A stretch of 64,000 nt of DNA from DSWT01 sp049975385. Lineage in GTDB: Bacteria; Chloroflexota; Anaerolineae; B4-G1; SLSP01. Under the pieces are notes generated by a model that saw only the letters and a list, made by a program, of their open reading frames with translations, was not told the origin of the DNA and did not search any database. Positions 1 through 6,615 of the stretch are shown here, piece by piece; within the stretch, counting starts at the first letter, position 1; each line of letters begins with the position of its first letter. A program made the position numbers and the translations under genes. Where the stretch lies: NCBI GenBank assembly GCA_049975385.1, contig JBNGDO010000001.1, positions 12,558 through 76,557 on the forward strand, in the 5' to 3' direction.

Positions 1-83
1 TTGCGCGCCACCTCGTGTCGAGTGCGCCGGAATTGGTTCAGTGCATTGCCAATTGGAAGAAGGTGCCCCACACTATTAGCCTG

Positions 84-695
84 TCACAGTCCCAGGTGTT
101 GCATATCGTTCAATCTGTTCAACACCGGTCCAATACGCTGAAATTCAACCTCTGTTAGCGAAGTGTTGCCCAGCGCGAACTGCCAGTAATCGCCCAGGGA
201 CTTATGCAGCAGCAGGCACAGCAGCGCCCGGATCGCGCCGCCGTGCGAGGCGATGAGCACCGTCTGCTCGGGATGCGCGCGCCGGATGTCATCAAGAGCC
301 GCGTGGACCCGCGCTGCGAGCTGCGCCAACGTCTCGCCGCCCGGCGGAGCGTGGTGGACGCGGTCGGCATTCCACCAGGCTACCGTCTCCGGGAACGCGG
401 CCTCCATCTGCGGATACGTCAACCCGTGCCATTCCCCAAAGCTCATCTCCCGCCAGCGCGGATCGAGGCGCACGTCGAGCGTGTGATGCCGCGCAATCGC
501 GTGTGCCGTCTCCGCCGCCCGGCAGAGGTCGCTGGCGTAGATCGCGTCCAGCGGCGTCATCGCCAACCGCCCGGCGATGGCCTCCGCCTGCCGCAGTCCC
601 GCCGCGCTCAAGGGTACGTCGGTCTGTCCCTGATAGCGTCCTTCGGCGTTCCACGCTGTCTCGCCATGGCGGACTAAGAATAATCGTAAACTCAT
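84..695 (-). CDS. Histidine phosphatase family protein (phosphoglycerate mutase-like)
   Basis: The 203-residue product belongs to the histidine phosphatase superfamily, cytoplasmic enzymes that remove phosphate from small molecules through a phospho-histidine intermediate. The LVRHGET motif places the nucleophile at His10. Glu83 in EMSFGEW fits the proton donor and His151 in ASHGGAIRAL the second histidine. The length is normal for the broad-specificity or alpha-ribazole phosphatase branch. No cobalamin genes lie nearby, so the substrate cannot be fixed. It is transcribed away from the GH30 gene. A TATAAT-like -10 on the minus strand (726-721) lies 26 bases upstream of the start. The family is secure and the substrate is unknown. 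Confidence 0.88.
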   Translation of the reverse strand: MSLRLFLVRHGETAWNAEGRYQGQTDVPLSAAGLRQAEAIAGRLAMTPLDAIYASDLCRAAETAHAIARHHTLDVRLDPRWREMSFGEWHGLTYPQMEAAFPETVAWWNADRVHHAPPGGETLAQLAARVHAALDDIRRAHPEQTVLIASHGGAIRALLCLLLHKSLGDYWQFALGNTSLTEVEFQRIGPVLNRLNDMQHLGL

Positions 696-765
696 ATCAA
701 TCCTTCGAAAACATAAGCGGATTATACATAAAATCTGGCGAATGAGTATTTTCGCCGGAAGCGGA

Positions 766-794
766 TTGCCAATTTCAGATAAGCGTGTTATATA
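766..794 (+). promoter_or_regulatory. Sigma70-type promoter of the GH30 gene with operator-like inverted repeat
   Basis: A -35 TTGCCA (766-771) and a -10 TATATA (789-794) are separated by exactly 17 bases. The inverted repeat AGCGT (782-786) and ACGCT (796-800) is centred on the -10, where a repressor could block RNA polymerase. The predicted start near 801 gives a 5' leader of about 160 bases. Confidence 0.55.
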
Positions 795-842
795 AACGCT
801 AGTACAGCAAGGCGCAAGTTCTTTCCCGCATAGGGGTACTCA

Positions 843-899
843 GAGGGGATCGGCAGATTCCCGACGTCTGCATATAGCCGGTGATCTGGCGATCCCCTT
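843..899 (+). ncRNA. Structured leader hairpin upstream of GH30
   Basis: Bases 843-852 pair with 890-899 (GGGGATCG with CGATCCCC plus flanking pairs). After a single G-G mismatch, CAGAT (854-858) pairs with ATCTG (884-888). The stem is about 15 bp, enclosing a 25-base loop that holds CCG/CGG complementarity. It lies in the predicted GH30 leader, about 60 bases before the start codon, and no T-run follows, so it is not a simple terminator. I do not recognise a known riboswitch class. Confidence 0.4.
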
Positions 900-961
900 G
901 AAGCTATAAATCAGGATGGGATTTACGCCGCGCCGTAACATGCATTTTTTAGGAGGCAATC

Positions 962-2305
962 ATGACCGGTATCATCATTCAATGGGTTCGTACTGCGCAG
1001 GGCGCCGGAGAACGTCTGAAGCATCAGATCCCCCTTCGGTTTGTAGATCAGCCTGCGCCTGACCTGGCGTCTGTTACGGTGGACGCCGGCACGCGTTTCC
1101 AAACCCTCGAAGGGTTCGGCGGCGCGTTCACCGAGGCGGCAGCGGTCACGTTGTACAAGATGCCGCCGGAGCAGCAGGCCGAAATCCTCAAGGCGTACTT
1201 CGATCCCCAGGCGGGACACGGCTACACGCTTTGCCGGACGCATATCAACAGTTGCGACTTCTCGCTGGGTAACTACGCTTACGACGAGGTGGATGGCGAC
1301 GTGGAACTCGTGCATTTCTCCATCGACCGCGACCGGCAAGCGTTGATGCCCATGATCAAGGCAGCGATGGACGTTGCGGGTGGGGGGCTCAAGCTCTTCG
1401 CCTCGCCGTGGAGCCCGCCCGCGTGGATGAAGACCAACGGCGAGATGAACCACGGCGGCAAGCTCAAGCCGGAATACCGCGACGCCTGGGCGCGCTACTA
1501 CTGCCGCTACATTCACGAGTACGAGAAAGCGGGGATTCCCATCTGGGGCCTGAGCGTGCAGAATGAGCCATTGGCAGTCCAGACCTGGGATTCCTGCATC
1601 TACACGGGCGAGGAGGAGCGCGATTTCGTCCGCGATTACCTCGGCCCGGCGCTGGAACGCGAAGGGCTGGCGGACGTCAACCTCATCATCTGGGACCACA
1701 ACCGCGACCTGCTCTACGAACGCGCCAAAATCGTGCTGGACGATCCGGCGGCGGCGCGCTACGTGTGGGGGACAGGCTTCCACTGGTACGTCGTCGATGC
1801 GTTTGACAACGTGCAGCGGGTGCACGATGCCTATCCCGATAAGCACCTGCTCTTCACCGAAGGTTGCCAGGAAGGCGGGCCGCATCTTGGCGAGTGGGCC
1901 GTGGGTGAGCGCTACGCCCGCTCGATGCTCCACGACCTCAACCGCTGGACGGTGGGGTGGGTGGATTGGAACCTGGTGCTGGACGAGATCGGCGGGCCGA
2001 ACCACGTGGGCAACTATTGCAGCGCGCCCATCATCGCCGACACGCGCACAGGCGAAGTGCTCTACCAGTATTCCTACGACTACATCGGCCACTTCTCGCG
2101 CTACATCCGCCCCGGCGCGCAGCGCATCATCGCCGCGCCGACGTGCGACGAATTGGAAACGACGGCGTTCGTCAATCCTGACGGGCAGATCGCCGTCGTC
2201 GTGCTCAACCGCACGGAGAAGGATGTGCCCTTCGCGCTCAAGTTCGCCGGGCAAGTCGCCGTCACCGACAGTCCGGCGCACTCGATCCAGACGTATTGCT
2301 GGTGA
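962..2305 (+). CDS. Glycoside hydrolase family 30 (glucosylceramidase-like)
   Basis: This 447-residue protein matches GH30 retaining beta-glycosidases. The N-terminal part has the family signature QTLEGFGGAFTEAAA (residues 47-61). The acid/base is Glu202 in SVQNEP, and the nucleophile is Glu300 in LLFTEGCQEGG. The residues after 400 form the small beta-sandwich (QIAVVVLNRTEKDVPF). No signal peptide is visible, so it probably acts in the cytoplasm on imported oligosaccharides. The start follows a strong AGGAGG about 6 bases upstream. It heads a same-strand run with a methyltransferase, OYE, NagB and NagA. Substrate (beta-glucoside, xyloside or fucoside) cannot be told from sequence alone. Confidence 0.92.
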   Translation: MTGIIIQWVRTAQGAGERLKHQIPLRFVDQPAPDLASVTVDAGTRFQTLEGFGGAFTEAAAVTLYKMPPEQQAEILKAYFDPQAGHGYTLCRTHINSCDFSLGNYAYDEVDGDVELVHFSIDRDRQALMPMIKAAMDVAGGGLKLFASPWSPPAWMKTNGEMNHGGKLKPEYRDAWARYYCRYIHEYEKAGIPIWGLSVQNEPLAVQTWDSCIYTGEEERDFVRDYLGPALEREGLADVNLIIWDHNRDLLYERAKIVLDDPAAARYVWGTGFHWYVVDAFDNVQRVHDAYPDKHLLFTEGCQEGGPHLGEWAVGERYARSMLHDLNRWTVGWVDWNLVLDEIGGPNHVGNYCSAPIIADTRTGEVLYQYSYDYIGHFSRYIRPGAQRIIAAPTCDELETTAFVNPDGQIAVVVLNRTEKDVPFALKFAGQVAVTDSPAHSIQTYCW

Positions 2306-2307
2306 TG

Positions 2308-2412
2308 GGTAATTGGAGATTGGGAATCAGTAATCAGTAATCGGGGATTGGGAATCAAGCTGGCGTCTTTCCCAATCCCCAGTTACCAGTTGCCGATTAC
2401 CAATCCCTACAC
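2308..2412. repeat. Inverted 7-bp repeat array (STRR-like)
   Basis: Seven contiguous heptamers (GGTAATT, GGAGATT, GGGAATC, AGTAATC twice, GGGGATT, GGGAATC) run from 2308 to 2356. After a 14-base spacer, six complementary-sense heptamers (CCCAATC, CCCAGTT, ACCAGTT, GCCGATT, ACCAATC, CCTACAC) run from 2371 to 2412. The array begins just after the GH30 stop and ends 5 bases before the next start codon. As RNA it can fold into one long hairpin. Confidence 0.85.
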
Positions 2413-2417
2413 TTGTT

Positions 2418-3068
2418 ATGGAATGTCCTTTATGTCTACACTCAGAGACGGAACGCGTGCAGGGACCGGACGCGCGCCGGTACTATGTGTGCGACACTTG
2501 CGCGTTGATCTTTGTCGATCCGGCTCAGCATCTATCGCCGGATGAGGAGCGGGCGCGCTATCTGCTTCACCAGAACAGCCGGCAGGATCATGACTACGTG
2601 GCGTTTCTGAACCGGCTTCTCCGGCCGCTGTTGCCGTATCTCGATGCCGGCGCGCGTGGACTCGATTACGGCTGCGGCCCTGTGCCGGTCTTGTCGCATT
2701 TAGCGCGGGAGCAGGGTATCGTCTGTGACGATTACGACCCGTTTTTTGCGGACGGCGCGCTAAATCCACCTTATGGCGTGGTTTTCGCCTCTGAGTGTTT
2801 CGAACACTTTCACCGCCCGGCAGCAGAGATGGCGCGCATACTGGCTTTGTTGCAACCGGGTGGACTTTTGGGGATCATGACCGAACGCTGGACGACGCCG
2901 GCGGCGTTTGCAGGGTGGTACTACGCGCAGGCCCCGACGCACGTGTGCTTTTATCACGCGGACACGTTCGACTTTCTGTGTGACCGCTTTGGTTTGACGC
3001 CCATGTGGCGAGATGAGAAGCGTGTCATCATCCTCCGGCGCAATGTGGCCGGAGTGCGTGAACAGTAG
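2418..3068 (+). CDS. Class I SAM-dependent methyltransferase with N-terminal zinc ribbon
   Basis: The 216-residue protein starts with a small zinc-ribbon-like pair, CPLC (residues 3-6) and CDTC (25-28). A Rossmann methyltransferase follows, with motif I LDYGCGP near residue 80 and a post-motif I acidic stretch (CDDYDPFF). The later segment SECFEHFHRP matches the motif IV region of Methyltransf_23-type enzymes. These features resemble methyltransferases that act on sugars or small metabolites in cell-surface pathways, but the acceptor is not evident. There is no recognisable Shine-Dalgarno, because the repeat array runs up to the start, so translation may depend on the array or a leaderless mode. 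Confidence 0.75.
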   Translation: MECPLCLHSETERVQGPDARRYYVCDTCALIFVDPAQHLSPDEERARYLLHQNSRQDHDYVAFLNRLLRPLLPYLDAGARGLDYGCGPVPVLSHLAREQGIVCDDYDPFFADGALNPPYGVVFASECFEHFHRPAAEMARILALLQPGGLLGIMTERWTTPAAFAGWYYAQAPTHVCFYHADTFDFLCDRFGLTPMWRDEKRVIILRRNVAGVREQ

Positions 3069-3100
3069 TTACGTACTTATGAACACGAACAAGGATTCTT

Positions 3101-3168
3101 ACCGCGGAGCACGCAGAGTTCGCAGAGTTTTTATGCTTTTTCTCTGCGTGCTCAGCGATCTCTGCGGT
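3101..3168. repeat. Intergenic cruciform element (GCAGAG/CTCTGC type)
   Basis: CACGCAGAG (3110-3118) pairs perfectly with CTCTGCGTG (3142-3150). The outer ACCGCGGAG (3101-3109) pairs with CTCTGCGGT (3160-3168) with one G-T wobble. The same motif recurs as a half-element at 44868-44889. Such elements are dispersed in many environmental bacterial genomes. It could also serve as a weak bidirectional terminator. Confidence 0.6.
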
Positions 3169-3224
3169 GAAAAAATAAGGGCCGCGCAATGACTGTGTGA
3201 ACATCAAGGAAATGAGGTGTGTCA

Positions 3225-4307
3225 ATGAGCTTGTTATTCAATCCTGGCGCCTTTGGTGCATTGAGCTTGCCCAATCGTCTTGTGCGTTCGGCCACTGCGG
3301 AGCGCATGGCGGACGATGACGGCCATCCGCTGCCTGAACTTGCTTCCCTGTACCGCGACCTGGCGCGCGGCGGGGTGGGGCTGATCATCACCGGGCACAT
3401 GTACGTGCATCCTGCGGGACGGTGTCATCTGGGCATGACGGGCATCTACGACGACGCGTTGATCCCCGGACTGGCGGCGCTGGTCGATGCTGTGCATCAT
3501 GAGGGTGGCAAAATCGCCGTGCAGATCAATCACGGCGGGATGCAATGCGCCCGCGAGAGCGTCGCCGGAACCATAGCGCCCTCGGCGGTGGACGCGTCGT
3601 TCCTGCTGCAGCCCGCGCGCGAGATGACGCCGGACGAGATCGCCACCGCCATCGACGCTTACGCGCAGGCGGCCCGCCGCGCTAAAGCTGCCGGGTTCGA
3701 CGCGGTGCAACTGCACGGCGCGCACGGCTATCTGATCAACCAGTTCCTCTCGCCGTTCGTCAATCGTCGCTCCGACGCGTGGGGCGGTGATCTGGAGAAT
3801 CGGATGCGCTTCCTGCGCGCTGTTTGTACGGCAGTGCGTGCCCAGGTTGGGCCGGATTACCCGCTGTTCATCAAGTTTGGGATGGTGGACGGCGTCGAGG
3901 GCGGCCTGACGCTCGCTGAAAGCGTGCGCGTTGTGGCGGGGCTGGCGGAGATGGGCCTGGACGCGGTCGAACTCAGCGGCGGGATTACCGCAGGGACCAT
4001 CCAGAACTCCAAAGCGGGCGTGCGCGCCCCTGAGGATGAGGCCTACTTTCGCCATTTCGCGCAAGCGGCGCGCCCTGTCACGTCTTTGCCGCTGATGCTC
4101 GTCGGCGGTTTCCGTTCGCGGCAGGTGATGGACGATGTGCTGGACTCTGGCGATGTGGACTTCATCTCGCTGTGCCGTCCGCTCATCGCCGAACCGGACC
4201 TTCCACTGCGTCTGCAAGCCGGGCAAACCCGCGCCGCCTGCATCTCCGGCAACCGTTGTTGGCCCAAAGCGGAAGGCGAAGGCATTGCTTGCCGGTGTTT
4301 GGATTAG
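3225..4307 (+). CDS. NADH:flavin oxidoreductase / Old Yellow Enzyme family
   Basis: This 360-residue FMN-binding TIM-barrel protein has the classical OYE block HGAHGYLINQFLSP followed by NRRSDAWGG and ENRMRFL, which contacts flavin and substrate. It lacks the C-terminal NAD/FAD domain of 2,4-dienoyl-CoA reductase-type members. It does end in a cysteine-rich tail (CISGNRCW, then CRC) like the iron-sulfur site of that subgroup. The ATG at 3225 is preferred over the GTG at 3219 because GAGG lies 7 bases before it. Family members reduce activated C=C bonds. The physiological substrate is unknown, and its place between glycan genes does not settle it. Confidence 0.88.
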   Translation: MSLLFNPGAFGALSLPNRLVRSATAERMADDDGHPLPELASLYRDLARGGVGLIITGHMYVHPAGRCHLGMTGIYDDALIPGLAALVDAVHHEGGKIAVQINHGGMQCARESVAGTIAPSAVDASFLLQPAREMTPDEIATAIDAYAQAARRAKAAGFDAVQLHGAHGYLINQFLSPFVNRRSDAWGGDLENRMRFLRAVCTAVRAQVGPDYPLFIKFGMVDGVEGGLTLAESVRVVAGLAEMGLDAVELSGGITAGTIQNSKAGVRAPEDEAYFRHFAQAARPVTSLPLMLVGGFRSRQVMDDVLDSGDVDFISLCRPLIAEPDLPLRLQAGQTRAACISGNRCWPKAEGEGIACRCLD

Positions 4308-4310
4308 CTT

Positions 4311-4345
4311 TCAGCGGTCAGCTATCAGCGATCAGCGGTCAGCCG
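4311..4345 (+). repeat. Five tandem 7-mers TCAGCNN
   Basis: TCAGCGG, TCAGCTA, TCAGCGA, TCAGCGG and TCAGCCG follow one another without gaps, starting 3 bases after the OYE stop codon. This is another sequence family of the dispersed heptamer arrays. Confidence 0.8.
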
Positions 4346-4370
4346 GAACGGTAGGTGTTGGCGCATGGTT

Positions 4371-4430
4371 CAACCACCAAACCACCAAACCACCAAACCA
4401 CCAAACCACCAAACCACCTAACCACCGAAC
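4371..4430 (+). repeat. Tandem 8-mer array (A)AACCACC
   Basis: About seven copies of the 8-bp unit AAACCACC with slight end variation lie in the OYE-nagB gap. The period is 8, unlike the 7-bp arrays. It ends about 25 bases before the nagB start and its Shine-Dalgarno. Confidence 0.85.
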
Positions 4431-4454
4431 TGCTACTGTGATAAGGAGGACACA

Positions 4455-5195
4455 ATGAATCTACACATCTACAAGACAAAAGATGATATGGGCATGGCGG
4501 CGGCAGGGCAGACGGCGCAGTGGCTCAACGCGGCGATTGCGGCGCGTGGAGAGGCGAACTTGATCCTTGCCACAGGCGCGAGCCAGTTTGAGATGTTGGA
4601 AAGCCTCGTTCTTCAGGACGTGGATTGGTCGAAGGTGACGGTCTTCCATCTGGATGAATACATCGGGTTGCCTGAGACACACCCGGCAAGCTTCCGCAAG
4701 TATCTCAAGGAGCGTTTCGTGGATAAGCTGCCAGAGTTGCGGATGTTCCACTACGTCAACGGCGAGGCCGCCGATCCGGCCGCCGAATGCGCGAGATTGG
4801 GCGCCCTCATTGCCGCGCATCCCATCGACGTGGCGTGCATTGGCATCGGCGAGAACGGGCACCTGGCGTTCAACGATCCGCCCGCCGACTTCGAGACCGA
4901 GGAACCCTACATTGTCGTGGACCTGGACGAGGCCTGTCGCCGCCAGCAGTTGGGCGAAGGCTGGTTCCCCACGCTCGCGGATGTGCCCGCGCAGGCGATT
5001 TCGATGAGCATCCGGCAAATCATGAAGAGCGCCGCTATCGTCTGCACCGTCCCCGACGCGCGCAAGGCGCAGGCCGTGAAAGGCGCGGTCGAAGGCCCGG
5101 TGACGAATCTGCATCCCTCGTCGATTTTGCAGCAGCATCCGCAGTGCGACCTGTTCCTCGACGAACCGGCAGCGGTACTTTTACGTAATGCGTGA
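4455..5195 (+). CDS. nagB: Glucosamine-6-phosphate deaminase-like (NagB family)
   Basis: The 246-residue protein has the NagB/6-phosphogluconolactonase fold: phosphate-binding ATGAS (residues 39-43), FHLDEYIGL around Asp67, and GIGENGHLAFNDP with His136. NagB deaminates and isomerises glucosamine-6-phosphate to fructose-6-phosphate plus ammonia. In E. coli NagB the catalytic relay is Asp141-His143-Glu148. By motif alignment the matching positions here are Asn134, His136 and Asp141, so the activity could be altered. Adjacency to a nagA-like gene supports amino-sugar catabolism. AAGGAGGACAC precedes the start. Confidence 0.85.
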   Translation: MNLHIYKTKDDMGMAAAGQTAQWLNAAIAARGEANLILATGASQFEMLESLVLQDVDWSKVTVFHLDEYIGLPETHPASFRKYLKERFVDKLPELRMFHYVNGEAADPAAECARLGALIAAHPIDVACIGIGENGHLAFNDPPADFETEEPYIVVDLDEACRRQQLGEGWFPTLADVPAQAISMSIRQIMKSAAIVCTVPDARKAQAVKGAVEGPVTNLHPSSILQQHPQCDLFLDEPAAVLLRNA

Positions 5196-5211
5196 TGGTT
5201 GAGAGGGCAAT

Positions 5212-5239
5212 TCACGTATCACGAGTCACGCATCACGCG
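5212..5239 (+). repeat. Four tandem 7-mers TCACGNN
   Basis: TCACGTA, TCACGAG, TCACGCA and TCACGCG are contiguous and end immediately before the AAAAGGA Shine-Dalgarno of nagA. Read as protein they give HESRIT-like residues, which is why a longer upstream reading frame for nagA is misleading. Confidence 0.85.
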
Positions 5240-5255
5240 AAAAGGATGTGTCAAG

Positions 5256-6242
5256 GTGAATTATCGCTCTGGTTTTGTGGATTTGCAGGTCAACGGCTTT
5301 CTGGGCGTGGATTTCTCCAGCCCAGACTTGACCGAAGTAGATTTCGTCCGCGCGTGCCGGGCGTTGTTGGCGCAGGGGACGGCAGCGTTTTTGCCGACGG
5401 TGATCACCAGCTCACTCGATGCCTATGCCCATAATTTGCCGTTGATGGCAGAGGTGATGGCGCGCGAAGAATTCGCGTGCGAGGAATTCCAGGGCCGCCT
5501 ATTAGGCTTTCACCTGGAAGGTCCTTTTATCTCACGAGTGCCGGGTGCGGTAGGCGCACACAATCCGGCCTACGTTCGCGATCCCGATACTGCGCTGCTG
5601 GAGCAACTGCTCGGTTGGACAGATGGGCGCGTGCGCTTGCTCACACTGGCGGCAGAATTGCCCGGCGCGGATGACCTGGCGCGCTGCGCCGTAGAGCGAG
5701 GGATCGCCGTCTCGATCGGACATTCGCTCTACACGACTGACGATCTGGACCGGCTGGCGGACGCTGGCGCGACGGCGCTCACGCACTTCGGCAACGGCGT
5801 ACCAAACGTACTGCCGCGCCACGACAACCCTTTGTGGGCCGGAGTGGCGCACGACGCGTACACGGCGATGTGCATCACGGATGGGCATCACCTGCCTGCG
5901 CCGGTGATCAAGACGGTGGCGCGGGTCAAGGGCGCGGACAAGTTCATCGTTGTCAGCGACGCGTCGCCGGTGGCGGGATTGCCGCCGGGCCGCTATCATT
6001 TTCTGGATAACGACGCGATCCTGGAGCCTTCAGGCCTTTTCCATAACCCAGATAAACAGTGCCTCGTGGGCTCTTCAGCAACGATGCGACAGTGTATGGC
6101 GCACTTAGCCAGCCTCGGAGAACTTTCCATCGCCGAACTGCATCAAGTGAGCGTCACGAACCCCCTAGACCTTATCGGCATTGACTACAATGTTGATGGA
6201 ACGCCAGAATGCTTGACAAATCACCAAGTCACGCTAGAATGA
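5256..6242 (+). CDS. nagA: N-acetylglucosamine-6-phosphate deacetylase-like amidohydrolase
   Basis: From the GTG at 5256 the protein has 328 residues. It shows the NagA motif series: metal-site Glu88 in HLEGPFIS, His156 in GHSLY, His177 in THFGNGVPN and the catalytic Asp235 in VVSDASP. It should remove acetate from GlcNAc-6-phosphate and so feed the upstream NagB-like enzyme. The usual short N-terminal beta-sandwich is nearly absent, so the protein is slightly shorter than typical NagA (about 380). The GTG is chosen because AAAAGGA sits 10 bases before it and the 19 codons further upstream are translated repeat array. A strong promoter for the next gene lies within its last codons. Confidence 0.88.
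   Translation: MNYRSGFVDLQVNGFLGVDFSSPDLTEVDFVRACRALLAQGTAAFLPTVITSSLDAYAHNLPLMAEVMAREEFACEEFQGRLLGFHLEGPFISRVPGAVGAHNPAYVRDPDTALLEQLLGWTDGRVRLLTLAAELPGADDLARCAVERGIAVSIGHSLYTTDDLDRLADAGATALTHFGNGVPNVLPRHDNPLWAGVAHDAYTAMCITDGHHLPAPVIKTVARVKGADKFIVVSDASPVAGLPPGRYHFLDNDAILEPSGLFHNPDKQCLVGSSATMRQCMAHLASLGELSIAELHQVSVTNPLDLIGIDYNVDGTPECLTNHQVTLE
6213..6240 (+). promoter_or_regulatory. Promoter of the homocitrate synthase leader
   Basis: A perfect -35 TTGACA (6213-6218) and a -10 TAGAAT (6235-6240, five of six) are separated by 16 bases. They lie inside the 3' end of nagA. The predicted start near 6247 is 24 bases before the first leader ORF. Confidence 0.65.
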
Positions 6243-6270
6243 ATTCCGTTCTGAGAGTTTACGAGTATTG

Positions 6271-6336
6271 ATGATTATGCGACCAAACGCAGTGCAAATT
6301 TACGATATTCTGGGTGCGAAGAAGCCGGACCGCTAG
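6271..6336 (+). CDS. Leader peptide 1 (21 aa, Lys-Lys-Pro-Asp near the end)
   Basis: This 21-codon ORF reads M-I-M-R-P-N-A-V-Q and ends GAKKPDR-stop. The two lysine codons (AAG AAG, 6319-6324) abut stem 1 of the following attenuator. Stem 1 itself is written in the Pro-Asp codons, and the TAG stop lies at the start of segment 2. The ribosome-binding site is weak (GAG about 6 bases upstream). Position and codon content, rather than peptide homology, support a ribosome-sensing role. Confidence 0.55.
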   Translation: MIMRPNAVQIYDILGAKKPDR

Positions 6337-6354
6337 GTCCGGGAATTTGTGCTG
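6290..6354 (+). promoter_or_regulatory. Attenuator 1 sensor helices (protector and antiterminator segments)
   Basis: Stem 1:2 pairs CCGGACC (6325-6331) with GGTCCGG (6336-6342) around a 4-base loop. Segment 2, extended to CTAGGTCCGG (6333-6342), can instead pair with CCGGCCCTAG (6367-6376), the 5' arm of the terminator, with nine of ten pairs. An outer 11-bp helix (6290-6300 with 6344-6354, two G-T wobbles) closes the untranslated fold. Confidence 0.6.
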
Positions 6355-6364
6355 AACGAGATCG

Positions 6365-6406
6365 AACCGGCCCTAGTCAAAGACAAAGACTAGGGCCGGT
6401 TTTTTT
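6365..6406 (+). terminator. Intrinsic terminator of attenuator 1
   Basis: A perfect 14-bp stem (6365-6378 with 6388-6401) carries a 9-base A-rich loop and runs into seven T residues (6400-6406). Its 5' arm is shared with the alternative antiterminator pairing. Confidence 0.85.
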
Positions 6407-6422
6407 GTTTCCGAGGAATAAT

Positions 6423-6521
6423 ATGATACATCAGCAGTTGCCGTATGCGGGTAAAGTCATCAAGGTCAAGCGCGATAAGCCAGACAATGTCTGGATAGCT
6501 GCGTTTGCCCAAGACAATTGA
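6423..6521 (+). CDS. Leader peptide 2 (32 aa, four lysines before stem 1)
   Basis: This ORF has a good Shine-Dalgarno (GAGGA, 6413-6417, 5 bases before ATG). It encodes 32 residues, with lysine codons at 6453, 6462, 6468 and 6477 in the run GKVIKVKRDKPDN. The last lysine codon directly precedes the stem-1 bases, which again are read as Pro-Asp. The stop codon (6519-6521) is 11 bases before the terminator hairpin. This is the layout of amino-acid leader peptides such as those of trp, his or leu operons, here with lysine as the sensed amino acid. Confidence 0.7.
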   Translation: MIHQQLPYAGKVIKVKRDKPDNVWIAAFAQDN

Positions 6522-6548
6522 GGGGGTGTCACAAGGCCAGCTTCCAGA
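6480..6548 (+). promoter_or_regulatory. Attenuator 2 switch (1:2 protector and 2:3 antiterminator)
   Basis: Segments 1 and 2, CCAGAC (6480-6485) and GTCTGG (6489-6494), form a perfect hairpin. Segment 2 extended to TCTGGATAGCTG (6490-6501) pairs with segment 3, CAGCTTCCAGA (6538-6548), over 11 bp with one bulged T. That pairing blocks the terminator. A ribosome stalled on the lysine codons would cover segment 1 and favour 2:3. Confidence 0.7.
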
Positions 6549-6571
6549 TAACGGAGAAGCTGGCCTTTTTT
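6533..6571 (+). terminator. Intrinsic terminator of attenuator 2
   Basis: AAGGCCAGCTTC (6533-6544) pairs perfectly with GAAGCTGGCCTT (6556-6567), with an 11-base loop and a six-T run (6566-6571). It lies 45 bases before the homocitrate synthase start. Confidence 0.85.
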
Positions 6572-6615
6572 GTTGTGGCAAAGGTTTCGAATAATCCAAG
6601 AAAGGAGAGAGGGAC

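Noticed and set aside
1..83. Possible partial gene at the left edge
   Set aside because: No reading frame with recognisable protein features is visible in 83 bases.
923..2281. Long minus-strand open frame antisense to GH30 (and similar long antisense frames at 3234-4226, 33757-35169, 40909-41931 and 48432-49748)
   Set aside because: Each lies wholly opposite a gene with clear family motifs, has low-complexity Arg/His/Val-rich translation and lacks a Shine-Dalgarno. They are by-products of high-GC codon usage.
4371..4430. CRISPR array
   Set aside because: The unit is 8 bp with no spacers and no cas genes are near. The same applies to all 7-bp arrays.
5199..5255. Upstream in-frame start for nagA giving residues such as HESRIT
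   Set aside because: These codons are translated TCACGNN repeats. The GTG at 5256 has a Shine-Dalgarno and starts where the homologous domain begins.
6290..6406. T-box or known metabolite riboswitch before homocitrate synthase
   Set aside because: The T-box consensus and specifier layout are absent and I see no lysine-riboswitch core. The leader ORFs with lysine codons and mutually exclusive hairpins explain the structure better.
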